Shown here one piece after another: positions 37,866 through 45,896 of a DNA stretch of 64,000 bases. This DNA is from Plastoroseomonas arctica. Its GTDB lineage: Bacteria; Pseudomonadota; Alphaproteobacteria; Acetobacterales; Acetobacteraceae. The notes under the pieces are model-generated. The model had not been told where the DNA came from and did no database searches. It saw nothing but the letters and a program-made list of their open reading frames with translations. The translations under genes and the position numbers were made by a program. The stretch covers positions 1 through 64,000 of the forward strand of contig NZ_JAAEDH010000007.1 of the NCBI RefSeq assembly GCF_018128965.1, given 5' to 3'. Within the stretch, counting starts at the first letter, position 1, and each line of letters opens with the position of its first letter.

Positions 37866-39256
37866 CCGCGGTGGCCGGAGACCTCGGCTGCCGCATCCCG
37901 CGCCAGGCCCCAGGCGAGCGGTATCGCCAGCAGCGCGACCGCCCCCGCGACCCAGAACCCCACCGCGAAATCCGCCAGCCCACCAGCGCCCCGCCCGGCC
38001 AGCGCCGCGCTCACGCCGATCGCGGCACTCGCGAGCACCACGCCCAGCGCCTGGGGCAGCTGCTGCGCGGTGCCATAGAAGGATGTGCCGGCCGAGAGCC
38101 GCTCCGGCGGCAGGTCCGCGAAGGCAAGCGTATTGTAGGCGGTGAACTGCAGCGACCGCGACAGCCCGCCGATCGCCAGTACGATGAAGATCGCCACCGC
38201 CGGCCAGGCGGGCGAGAACAGCGCGCCGACGCCCAGGCCCACGGCGGCGACCAGGCCATTGCCGAGCACCACGTTGCGGAAGCCGAACTGGCGCAGCAGC
38301 GGCCGTGCCAGCGGCTTCATCGAAAACGCACCCAGGGCCGTGGCGAAGGCCACCAGCCCGCTCTGCGTCGCACTCCACCCGAACCCGATCTGCAGGGTGA
38401 GCGCGAGCAGAAAGGGCGAGGCACCGGCCGCGATGCGGAACACCGTCCCCGCCACGGCCGCGACATGGAAGGTCGGTACGCGCAGAAGTGTGAGGTCGAT
38501 CGCCGGCTGCACCACACGCTTCAGATGCCGCACCGCGGCGATGCCGAGCACCGCGCTCAGTGCCAGCGCGACCAGCCAGCCATAGTCGGGCAGGATGTGG
38601 CGCCCCGCTGTCTCGATGCCGATCATCCCGCTGGCCAGCGTCGCCCCCACCAGCAGCAGCCCCACCGCGTCGAGCTTGGGTGGCGGGCCCTGCTCCGGGC
38701 GCGGGATCAGCCGCCAGGCCGCGATCAGGCCGATGATGCCGACCGGGATGTTGATCCAGAACACCCACCGCCAGGACAGTGCGTCCGTCAGCAGCCCACC
38801 CAGTGGCGGCCCGATCACCGGCCCCAGCACGGCGGGCGTGGTGAGCCAGGCCGTCGCCGTCAGCAGCTGGTCCTTGCGCACGCCCCGCAGCAGCAGCAGC
38901 CGGCCCACCGGGATCATCATCGCACCCCCCACCCCCTGCAGGATGCGGGCTGCGACCAGCTGCGAAAAGCTGCCGGCGGCGCCACACAGGATCGACGAGC
39001 CGACGAACAGCACGATCGCCATGAGGAAGATGCGCTTCGCCCCGAACCGGTCGGCGACCCAGCCCGAGGCCGGGATGAAGACGGTGAGCGAGACGAGGTA
39101 GGCGGTCACCGCCGCGCTCATATGCGCGGGCTCGGTCGCGAATTCGCGCGCCATGGCCGGCAGCGCGGTGTTCACGGCCGAGCCGTCGAGATTCTGCATG
39201 AACAAGGCGCTCGCCACGATCGCGGCGGTAAGCCGCGGGTCGCCGCGATGGATCAT
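37862..39256 (-). CDS. DHA2-family MFS multidrug efflux transporter (EmrB/QacA-like)
   Basis: A 464-residue protein with about 14 predicted TM segments. The DHA2 motif NLDGSAVNTALPAMAREF, loop motif GWVADRFGAKRIFLMAI and motif C-like GPVIGPPLGGLL are present. It probably exports drugs or other hydrophobic compounds with proton antiport. No periplasmic adaptor (EmrA) gene is adjacent. Its ATG overlaps the stop of the upstream YeiH gene (ATGA), so the two are coupled. Confidence 0.88.
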   Translation of the reverse strand: MIHRGDPRLTAAIVASALFMQNLDGSAVNTALPAMAREFATEPAHMSAAVTAYLVSLTVFIPASGWVADRFGAKRIFLMAIVLFVGSSILCGAAGSFSQLVAARILQGVGGAMMIPVGRLLLLRGVRKDQLLTATAWLTTPAVLGPVIGPPLGGLLTDALSWRWVFWINIPVGIIGLIAAWRLIPRPEQGPPPKLDAVGLLLVGATLASGMIGIETAGRHILPDYGWLVALALSAVLGIAAVRHLKRVVQPAIDLTLLRVPTFHVAAVAGTVFRIAAGASPFLLALTLQIGFGWSATQSGLVAFATALGAFSMKPLARPLLRQFGFRNVVLGNGLVAAVGLGVGALFSPAWPAVAIFIVLAIGGLSRSLQFTAYNTLAFADLPPERLSAGTSFYGTAQQLPQALGVVLASAAIGVSAALAGRGAGGLADFAVGFWVAGAVALLAIPLAWGLARDAAAEVSGHRG

Positions 39257-40272
39257 CGGAGCAGCATGACCCCGAGCAGCGCGAGCCCCGAGATGAACAG
39301 GGAGCTACCGACGCCCAATGCCATCGGCCGCACCCCGCGCGCCCTAAGCGCGCGCAGGTCGGTCGAGAGGCCCAGCGCCGCGACCGAGGCTGCCATCATC
39401 AGCGGCACCAGGAAGCGGCTGGCATCCACCGCCTCGCGAGGCACCAGCCCGGTGCTGCCGAGCACGACGAGCGCGAGGAAGCCGAAGGCGAACCACGGCA
39501 CCGGCGCCTTCACCTGTCCCGCCCCCGCCCCGCGCGAGACCCACCAGCCCAGCGCGAGCAGCGCCGGGGCGAGCAGGAAGACGCGCGCCAGCTTCATCAC
39601 CGTGCCACTCTGGGTCGCGGCCTCGCCACCGGCGGCCGCGGCACCCACCGCCTGGACCACCTCATGCACCGAGGCGCCGGCCCACAGCCCATAGGCGCCG
39701 GCGTCGAGGCCGAGCGGGCCCGCCAGGCCCGGCAGGATCAGCATCGCCCCGGTGCCGCACAGGGTGATGACGGCGAGCGCATAGGTCACATCCTCGCCCT
39801 TGCCGCGCACCACCTGATTGGCGGCCACGATCGCCGAGGCGCCGCAGATCGCCGTGCCCATCCCGATCAGCTGCGACAGCGCCCGGTCCACGCCCAGGAC
39901 GCCGCCAAGCCAGATGGTGAAGGGCAGCGTCAGCGCCACCACGGCCAATGCCAGCGCCAGCGCGCCCGGCCCGAGTGCCACAAGCTGCGGCAGGGTCACC
40001 TGCAACCCCAGCAGCACGATCGCGGCGCGCAGCACCGGGCGCACGGCATAGGCGATGCCCGGTGTCAGCACCGCCATCGGCCCCGTCGCGGCGCGGATCC
40101 CGATGCCCACGACGAGGGCCACGACCACCGGGTTCAGCGCCGCCACCCCGGTCTGGCCACGGAAGACGATGGCGGCCGCGGCGATGGCGAAGGACAGCAG
40201 CAACCCGGGCGCGAGCACGCGAAACCTGTCCATGCGTGATGCGGGCGCCGCGGCGCCGGAGGGAGCAGCCAT
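39253..40272 (-). CDS. YeiH/UPF0324-family membrane exporter
   Basis: A 339-residue inner-membrane protein with about ten TM segments of the YeiH family, annotated generally as putative sulfate exporters. Recognisable segments are VLRAAIVLLGLQVTL, GTAICGASAIVAANQVV and GLWAGASVHEVVQAVGAA. The transported ion is not established for most members. ATG 40272 is the most likely start; ATG 40233 is an alternative. The frame stays open to 40341. It is divergent from the TAXI receptor gene. Confidence 0.85.
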   Translation of the reverse strand: MAAPSGAAAPASRMDRFRVLAPGLLLSFAIAAAAIVFRGQTGVAALNPVVVALVVGIGIRAATGPMAVLTPGIAYAVRPVLRAAIVLLGLQVTLPQLVALGPGALALALAVVALTLPFTIWLGGVLGVDRALSQLIGMGTAICGASAIVAANQVVRGKGEDVTYALAVITLCGTGAMLILPGLAGPLGLDAGAYGLWAGASVHEVVQAVGAAAAGGEAATQSGTVMKLARVFLLAPALLALGWWVSRGAGAGQVKAPVPWFAFGFLALVVLGSTGLVPREAVDASRFLVPLMMAASVAALGLSTDLRALRARGVRPMALGVGSSLFISGLALLGVMLLR

Positions 40273-40421
40273 GATGGTTGGGACGAGTCCTGAATGCCGG
40301 ACGACGCTCGCCCCGGGGCTGGCCGCCGTCAACCCGCGCAATGCGTCACAGGCATTCCGCGGATTGCGCGGTGGCGGCGCCCGCGTCCATGATCCCGGAA
40401 CCAGAACAAGGAGTGCCCGCC

Positions 40422-41408
40422 ATGTCCGCCACCCGCCGTGCCGTCCTCGGCGCCGCTCTCGCCATGCCCTTCATCCGCGTGGCGCAGGCGCAGACCACGG
40501 TGGAGTGGGTAGCGGGCTCGCTCGGCGGCGGCTGGTACACCATGGCCGCCGGCGTCTCCGCCCTGGTGCGCGACGAGAACTCCGACCTGCAGATCCGCGT
40601 CGTCCCCGGCGGCGGGCTGGCCAATTCCACCCGCGTGAACAATGCGACCTCGATGATGGGCTGGGGCATCGACGCCTTCGCCGCCGCCGCCGCGCGCGGC
40701 GAGGACCCCTATTCGGCCAAGCACGAGCGGCTCAAGAGCCTCGGCACCGGCTATTCGCCGACCGAGCACAACTTCCTCCGCGCCACTAGTGCCTCCGGCC
40801 CCAGCGACATGCGCGGCATCCTGACGCAGCGTGGCCTACGCATCGGCGCACCGCAGCGCAGCTCCACCGACGAGATGACGCTGCGCCGCATCCTGCGCTT
40901 CCTCGACACCTCGCCCGAGAAGATCAACGCGGAGGGCGGACGCTACCTGATGGGCAGCTACAACGACATTGCCTCGGCCTATGCCGATGGCCAGGTGGAT
41001 TGCCTCTACGTCGCACTCGCCAAGCCCGCGGCGATCCTGACCGAGATCTCGCAAGGCCGGCGCACCTCGCAGCTGGTCGCCTTCCCGCAGGATATCCGCA
41101 CGCATCTGGAGACCACCTACGCCTATAGCCAGGGCGTGCTTCCGGCCGGAACCTACCCGCAGCTGCAGACGGCGGATGTGCCCGTGACGACGATGGACAC
41201 GGTCATCATGGTGCACGACACGCTGCCCGACGACATCGCCTACCGCGTGACGCGCACGCTGATCCGCAACAAGGGTCCGCGCCTGGTCACCATCCACCCG
41301 AGCATGGGAGCCTGGGACCCTGCGGCGGCGTGGCGTTATGCGGGGCTGCCGTTGCATCCGGGGGCGGCTCGGGCGTTTCGTGAGGCCGGCGTGATGCCGG
41401 CGGCTTAA
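40422..41408 (+). CDS. TAXI-family TRAP transporter solute-binding protein
   Basis: A 328-residue periplasmic receptor of the TAXI type. The signal (MSATRRAVLGAALAMPFIRVAQAQ) has a Tat-like twin arginine. The mature start VEWVAGSLGGGWYTMAAGVSALV and the later GGLANSTRVNNATSMMGWG are family hallmarks. AAGGAG precedes the ATG. It pairs with the fused TRAP permease at 41546, but a complete family B repeat lies between them. Confidence 0.9.
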   Translation: MSATRRAVLGAALAMPFIRVAQAQTTVEWVAGSLGGGWYTMAAGVSALVRDENSDLQIRVVPGGGLANSTRVNNATSMMGWGIDAFAAAAARGEDPYSAKHERLKSLGTGYSPTEHNFLRATSASGPSDMRGILTQRGLRIGAPQRSSTDEMTLRRILRFLDTSPEKINAEGGRYLMGSYNDIASAYADGQVDCLYVALAKPAAILTEISQGRRTSQLVAFPQDIRTHLETTYAYSQGVLPAGTYPQLQTADVPVTTMDTVIMVHDTLPDDIAYRVTRTLIRNKGPRLVTIHPSMGAWDPAAAWRYAGLPLHPGAARAFREAGVMPAA

Positions 41409-41416
41409 GAAAGGCT

Positions 41417-41543
41417 GGGGGAAAGAATTCCCCCAGACCCCCATCTTTTATTTTTGTGTTTTGGATGCGGCCGTGAGGAAGCACCAATAAATCAAAAATA
41501 AAAGAATGGGGGTTTGGGGGAAATTCATTTCCCCCATGCTGTC
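41417..41543. repeat. Family B intergenic element, complete copy 2
   Basis: The left arm hairpin GGGGGAAAGAATTCCCCC (41417-41434) is followed by ACCCCCATCTTTTATTTTT. The right arm is GGGGGAAATTCATTTCCCCC (41516-41535), preceded by AAAAATAAAAGAATGGGGG. The last 67 bases match the copy at 30065-30204 except for a small indel. Unlike that copy, both neighbours here read rightward, so the left arm would terminate between the binding-protein gene and the permease gene of one TRAP system, and the right edge ends 2 bases before the permease ATG. Confidence 0.88.
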
Positions 41544-41545
41544 AC

Positions 41546-43429
41546 ATGAGAACTCTCACCCCACATCTTCGCACCGCGATACTGGCTCTGATGGCCTGCG
41601 CAGCCGCCGTGCACCTGTATTTCGGCGGAACCGGGTTTCCCGAACCCATCCGCATGCGCGGCTTCCACCTGCTGGTCTTCGTCCCACCCCTGTTCCTGCT
41701 CTACCCGGCGCGAGCTGCCTCGCCGCAGCATCGTCCGAGCCTGCTCGACTGGATCTGGGCCCTGGCCGCGGCGGCACCGCACGCCTGGGTGCTTTGGAAC
41801 GCCGACGCGGTCAGCGACCGGATGGAATATGTCGACCCCTTCTCGCCCCTGATGATGGCGCTCGGCATCATTTGCATCATCACGCTGCTCGAGGCGACGC
41901 GACGCGCGGTGGAACCGGGTCTCGCCTGGATGGTGGCCGGGTCGCTCGCCTACATGTGGTGGGGGCATCACCTGCCCGGCGTGCTGAACAGCCGCGTCTT
42001 CACCCCTGCGGAAATCGTGGAATCTGCCTGGCTGGTCCCGACCGCGGGCGGCGTCTACGGGCCGCTGACGGGCATTGTGGCCACGACGATCGCGGTGTTC
42101 ATCATCTTCGGCGCCTTCATGCAGGGGAGCGGGACCGGGCGGCTGTTCCAGAACCTCGGGGCCGTCGCAGCCGGGCGCTACACCGGCGGTCCGGCGAAGG
42201 TCGCCGTCATCACCTCGGGCCTGTTCGGGACCATGAGCGGATCCTCCGTCTCCAACGTCATCACCACGGGCGCGATGACCATCCCGCTGATGATCCGCAT
42301 CGGCTACAGCCGGACGGTGGCGGCGGGCATCGAGAGCGCGGCCTCGGTCGGCGGCGCGCTGATGCCGCCGGTGATGGGGGCGGCCGCCTTCGTCATGGCC
42401 GAGATCACGAACATTCCCTATGGCGAGATCCTGATCGCCGCGACCCTGGGCGCGATCCTGTACTATTTCGCCATCCTCGCCGCGGTGCATTTCGAGGCCA
42501 AGCGCCTGGGCATGAAGCCCATGGCGGTCGCCGACATCCCCGCCGCGCGCGAGGTGCTGGCGGACCTGCATCTCGTCATTCCCATCGTCGTGCTGGTCTG
42601 GCTGATGACCGAGCGGTGGTCGGGCAATTTCGCGGCCTTCTGTGCGACCATGGCGATGATCGCCATCGCGATGCTGTACCGCCGCACGCGGATGTCGCCG
42701 CGCGCCATCTTCGACTCCCTGGCCAATGCGGGGCTAACCATGGCGCCTCTCGCGGTCTCCATCGCGGGGGCGGGCATCGTGGTCTCCGCGCTGACGGCGA
42801 CCGGGATGGTCGTGGCGTTCGGCGGCATCATCAAGGAGATGGCCGGGGGCCAGCTCTGGCTGCTGCTGATCCTGCTCGCGACCACTGTGCTGGTGCTCGG
42901 GCTCGGGCTGCCGACCACGCCCTCCTACATCATCGCCGCCGCGATCGGCGTGCCGCAGCTTCTGGCCCTGGGCGTGGACCTGCTGCCGGCGCACATGTTC
43001 CTATTCTACTTCGCGGTCATCGCGGATGCGACGCCGCCCGTCGCGGCCGCAGCCTTCGCCGCGGCCGCCATCGCGCGCGCCAGCCCCACGATGAGTTCCG
43101 TGCACGCGACTCGCTTCGGCATCGCCGGCTTCACCGTGGGCTTCGCCTTCATCTACGATCCCGGCATCATGATGCGCGGCAGCCTGGTCGAGATCGTCAC
43201 CGCCTTCCTGATGCAGGTCGCGGCCCTCACGCTGGTGACCTCCGCCTATGCCGGCTTCCTGCTCGCGCCACTCAACATCGCGCTGCGCGTGTTGCTCGGC
43301 GCCGCCGGTCTGGCGACCGCGTTTGCGCACATGCTGCCCGACCCGGCGCGGCTCGCGGTCGGAATGGGCGCGCTCGCGCTCGTCGCGGCCTGGCAGAGTT
43401 TGCGACCGACGACACCGCGAACCGCCTGA
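41546..43429 (+). CDS. TRAP transporter fused small/large permease (DctQM, 4TM/12TM)
   Basis: A 627-residue inner-membrane protein. The N-terminal part resembles the small DctQ subunit and the rest the large DctM subunit, with motifs such as SGLFGTMSGSSVSNVITTGAMTIPLM, ASVGGALMPPVMGAAAFVMAE and LGLGLPTTPSYIIAAA. TAXI-type TRAP systems usually have this fusion. Import is driven by a sodium or proton gradient. No SD is visible before ATG 41546, because the repeat element occupies that position. Confidence 0.92.
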   Translation: MRTLTPHLRTAILALMACAAAVHLYFGGTGFPEPIRMRGFHLLVFVPPLFLLYPARAASPQHRPSLLDWIWALAAAAPHAWVLWNADAVSDRMEYVDPFSPLMMALGIICIITLLEATRRAVEPGLAWMVAGSLAYMWWGHHLPGVLNSRVFTPAEIVESAWLVPTAGGVYGPLTGIVATTIAVFIIFGAFMQGSGTGRLFQNLGAVAAGRYTGGPAKVAVITSGLFGTMSGSSVSNVITTGAMTIPLMIRIGYSRTVAAGIESAASVGGALMPPVMGAAAFVMAEITNIPYGEILIAATLGAILYYFAILAAVHFEAKRLGMKPMAVADIPAAREVLADLHLVIPIVVLVWLMTERWSGNFAAFCATMAMIAIAMLYRRTRMSPRAIFDSLANAGLTMAPLAVSIAGAGIVVSALTATGMVVAFGGIIKEMAGGQLWLLLILLATTVLVLGLGLPTTPSYIIAAAIGVPQLLALGVDLLPAHMFLFYFAVIADATPPVAAAAFAAAAIARASPTMSSVHATRFGIAGFTVGFAFIYDPGIMMRGSLVEIVTAFLMQVAALTLVTSAYAGFLLAPLNIALRVLLGAAGLATAFAHMLPDPARLAVGMGALALVAAWQSLRPTTPRTA

Positions 43430-43472
43430 CCGGGCGCCGCCGCGCCCGATATCAACAACGAGGGGAACCCCC

Positions 43473-44498
43473 ATGCTTCGCCATCTCATCGCTGCCGGCC
43501 TTCTCACGCTCAACGCCGCTTCCGCGCTGGCCCAGGCGGTCGCACCCGGGCCCACGCTCGCCACCGTGCGGGCGCGCGACGTGCTCGCCTGCGGCGCGCA
43601 TCCCGGGGCGCCAGGCTTCGGCGTTATGGACAGCCGCGGAGTCTACCGCGGGCTGGATGCGGATTTCTGCCGCGCCGTCGCGGCCGCGACGCTGGGCGAT
43701 GCGGAGAAGGTGCGCTTCACCATCCTCACCTCCCAGGCTCGGCTGCCGGCGCTGCAATCGGGCCAGATCGACGTCCTCGCGCGCACCACCACCTGGACCC
43801 AGACGCGCGACACCGCCAACGGGCTCAACTTCACCGCGGTGAACTTCTTCGACGGCCAGGGTTTCCTGGTCCACCGTCGCGCCAATGTCGAACGCGCTGC
43901 CCAGCTGGATGGGGCCACCATTTGCGTGACCTCCGGCACCACCAACGAGCTCAACCTCGCCGATTGGGCGCGCAGCAACGCCATCCGCATCAACCCCATC
44001 GTCTTCGAACAGAATGACGAAACGCGGCTGGCCTATCTCTCGGGGCGCTGCGACGCCTTCTCGACCGATGCCTCGCAGCTCGCCGGCATCCGCTCCACCG
44101 CCCGGGTGCCTGGCGACCACGTCATCCTGCCCGACATCATCAGCAAGGAGCCGCTGGCGCCGGCCGTGCGCCACGGCGACGACCAGTGGTTCGACATCGT
44201 CCGCTGGACGCTGTTCGCGCTGATCGAGGCGGAAGAACTCGGCGTTACCCAGGCCAATGCGGAGGCGATGCTGGCGAGCCCCAACCCCGCCATCCGCCGC
44301 CTGCTCGGCGTGGCCGGCGACCACGGCCCGATGATGGGCGTCGATCGGCGCTGGGCCTATACGGCGATCCGCGCGGTGGGCAATTACGGCGAGATCTACG
44401 ACCGCCATTTCGGCCCGCAATCCTCCGTCGCCCTGCCGCGCGGGCTCAACAATCTCTGGACCCGTGGCGGTCTGATGTACGCGATGCCGGTGCGCTGA
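43473..44498 (+). CDS. AapJ-like amino-acid ABC substrate-binding protein, paralog
   Basis: A 341-residue periplasmic receptor, paralogous over its whole length to the protein at 30213-31241 (shared FDGQGFLVHR, GATICVTSGTTNELNLADWAR, GRCDAFSTDASQLAGIR, ISKEPLAPAVRHGD and the C-terminal RGLNNLWTRGGL). The signal peptide is MLRHLIAAGLLTLNAASALAQ. It follows the TRAP permease by 43 bases and may be in its transcript. Again no AapQMP genes are present. GAGGGG precedes the ATG. Confidence 0.9.
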   Translation: MLRHLIAAGLLTLNAASALAQAVAPGPTLATVRARDVLACGAHPGAPGFGVMDSRGVYRGLDADFCRAVAAATLGDAEKVRFTILTSQARLPALQSGQIDVLARTTTWTQTRDTANGLNFTAVNFFDGQGFLVHRRANVERAAQLDGATICVTSGTTNELNLADWARSNAIRINPIVFEQNDETRLAYLSGRCDAFSTDASQLAGIRSTARVPGDHVILPDIISKEPLAPAVRHGDDQWFDIVRWTLFALIEAEELGVTQANAEAMLASPNPAIRRLLGVAGDHGPMMGVDRRWAYTAIRAVGNYGEIYDRHFGPQSSVALPRGLNNLWTRGGLMYAMPVR

Positions 44499-44578
44499 CG
44501 ACGCGAAGCATCTGTTGCCTCTGGGCTCTCGCGCCGCTAGATACGCGGACGTAAAGATCCTTCGCAAGGAGTTCGGTG

Positions 44579-45238
44579 ATGGCCTTCTCTCCCCTGCCGG
44601 CGAAGACCTTCCCCGAGCTGATCGACTACATGCATGGCGAGATGGTCATGAATGCCAAGTCGCCCGACGCCCTGATGATCAAGCGCTACAACCAGGCCGG
44701 CACGAGCACGCTACGCGTCGCGTTCTCGCTGACCCAGGTACTGCCGCTGTCGATGCGCGCGCCCGTCACCGCCGGCTCCGCGGCCGCCGCCGAGGTGAGC
44801 GGCTCGGCCGCGGCGATGGTGCTGTGGTACAACAAGGTCGCCGCCGGGCGCGACTGGGACCACAAGGGCCGGCTCAAACCACACAATGCCTGGGTCAGCG
44901 ATGGCGACACCGCCTACCGCTTCGATATCTGGTCCAACATCCATTACGGCTTCGTCGGCCGTGCCGTGGGCTTCTCCGCCTGGACGCTGAAGGCCGGCGC
45001 CGGAGGTGCCCAGGTGAAGGACAAGACCGTCCCGCCCGGCTATTGGGACCGGCGCTTCAACACGCTCGGCGATGCGGATTTCCTCGCCGCCTTCGACGAC
45101 CCCGACGACCAGGCCGCCATCATGCTCGGCGTGGACCTGTACAACGCCAAAGGCCTCGCGATGCTCGCGACGGATCTGAGCGACGATGTCCGCGCGCGGA
45201 AATCATCCCTTGCGACGAAGCCAGCCGGGACCCCTTGA
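44579..45238 (+). CDS. Polymorphic toxin type 44-like domain protein, stand-alone
   Basis: A 219-residue protein, nearly all of which resembles the bacterial toxin 44 (Ntox44) domain, recalled from memory as a predicted RNase module of polymorphic toxins. Matching landmarks are MHGEMVMNAKSPDALMIKRY (18-37), WYNKV (83-87) with WDHKG (93-97), FDIWSNIHYGFVGRAVGF (115-132) and DDPDDQAAIMLGVDLYN (173-189). A Ser/Ala-rich loop is at 63-80. There is no signal peptide, repeat region, PAAR/VgrG or other delivery domain, and no evident immunity gene: the next gene is hsp20. AAGGAG is 7 bases before the ATG. It could be a domesticated enzyme rather than a toxin. Confidence 0.6.
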   Translation: MAFSPLPAKTFPELIDYMHGEMVMNAKSPDALMIKRYNQAGTSTLRVAFSLTQVLPLSMRAPVTAGSAAAAEVSGSAAAMVLWYNKVAAGRDWDHKGRLKPHNAWVSDGDTAYRFDIWSNIHYGFVGRAVGFSAWTLKAGAGGAQVKDKTVPPGYWDRRFNTLGDADFLAAFDDPDDQAAIMLGVDLYNAKGLAMLATDLSDDVRARKSSLATKPAGTP

Positions 45239-45262
45239 AGGCCATTTTCCGGCTTCCTACCT
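45234..45262 (+). promoter_or_regulatory. Candidate heat-shock (RpoH) promoter for hsp20
   Basis: CTTGAA (45234-45239) and CTACCT (45257-45262) are 17 bases apart, loosely fitting the alphaproteobacterial RpoH pattern, and overlap the stop codon of the preceding gene. The -10 match is modest. Confidence 0.3.
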
Positions 45263-45365
45263 CCTGCATGCCAGCGATGCCCTGATGGGGTCGCCGGCCC
45301 GGCGCCAAGGCCCGGGTTGCCCGCACGGGGACCCTCCACGCCAAATCGCCGGCCCACATCGGACC

Positions 45366-45387
45366 TTGCTACAGCAGGAGGTTCTTC
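45366..45387 (+). promoter_or_regulatory. Possible ROSE-like RNA thermometer at the hsp20 start
   Basis: TTGCT (45366-45370) lies just ahead of AGGAGG (45376-45381) and the ATG at 45388. ROSE elements upstream of hsp20 genes use a U-U/C-GCU segment to mask the SD at low temperature. The fit here is only the short motif and the gene type; the longer leader fold was not computed. Confidence 0.25.
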
Positions 45388-45855
45388 ATGAACGCCATCG
45401 ATTTTTCGCCCCTCTTCCGTTCCGCCATCGGCTTCGATCGGCTCACCAGCCTGATGGAATCCGCCCGTGGTGCGGCGGACAACACCACCTATCCGCCCTA
45501 CAACATCGAGCGTACCGGCCAGGACGGCTACGTGCTGACCATGGCGGTCGCTGGTTTCGGCCCCGATGACATCGCCATCACCGCGGTCGAGAACACGCTC
45601 ACCATCGCCGGTCGCGCGCAGGAACAGCCCGAGACCCAGGGCCGCTACCTGCATCGCGGCATCGCGGCACGTGCGTTCGAGCGGCGCTTCGTGCTCGCCG
45701 ATCACATCCTGATCGAGGGTGCGTCGCTGGTGAACGGTCTGCTGCACGTGACGCTGAAGCGCCAGGTGCCCGAGGCCCTGAAGCCCCGCCGCATCGCGAT
45801 CCAGGGTGCGGCCCCGCAGGCGCAGCCGGAGGGCCAGCCGCAGCTCGCGGCCTGA
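45388..45855 (+). CDS. Hsp20/alpha-crystallin small heat-shock protein (IbpA-like)
   Basis: A 155-residue class A small heat-shock protein. It begins with the IbpA-type MNAIDFSPLFRSAIGFDRL, then NTTYPPYNIERTGQDGYVLTMAVAGF, the alpha-crystallin core with NTLTIAGRA and YLHRGIAARAFERRFVLADHI, and NGLLHVTLKRQVPEA. The C-terminal KPRRIAI provides the IxI-like anchor, followed by a Gln/Ala/Pro tail. It is an ATP-independent holdase in the cytoplasm. A strong AGGAGG precedes the ATG. Confidence 0.95.
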   Translation: MNAIDFSPLFRSAIGFDRLTSLMESARGAADNTTYPPYNIERTGQDGYVLTMAVAGFGPDDIAITAVENTLTIAGRAQEQPETQGRYLHRGIAARAFERRFVLADHILIEGASLVNGLLHVTLKRQVPEALKPRRIAIQGAAPQAQPEGQPQLAA

Positions 45856-45872
45856 CCACGGCAGACGGAACC

Positions 45873-45896
45873 GGTCCGGGGGCTAGCCCCCGGACC
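45873..45896. terminator. Perfect 24-bp palindrome between convergent genes
   Basis: Two 12-base arms (GGTCCGGGGGCT and AGCCCCCGGACC) join without a loop, so a central CTAG must form the loop in RNA. It begins 17 bases after hsp20 and contains the TAG stop and last codons of the convergent gene. It probably terminates both transcripts. Confidence 0.65.
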
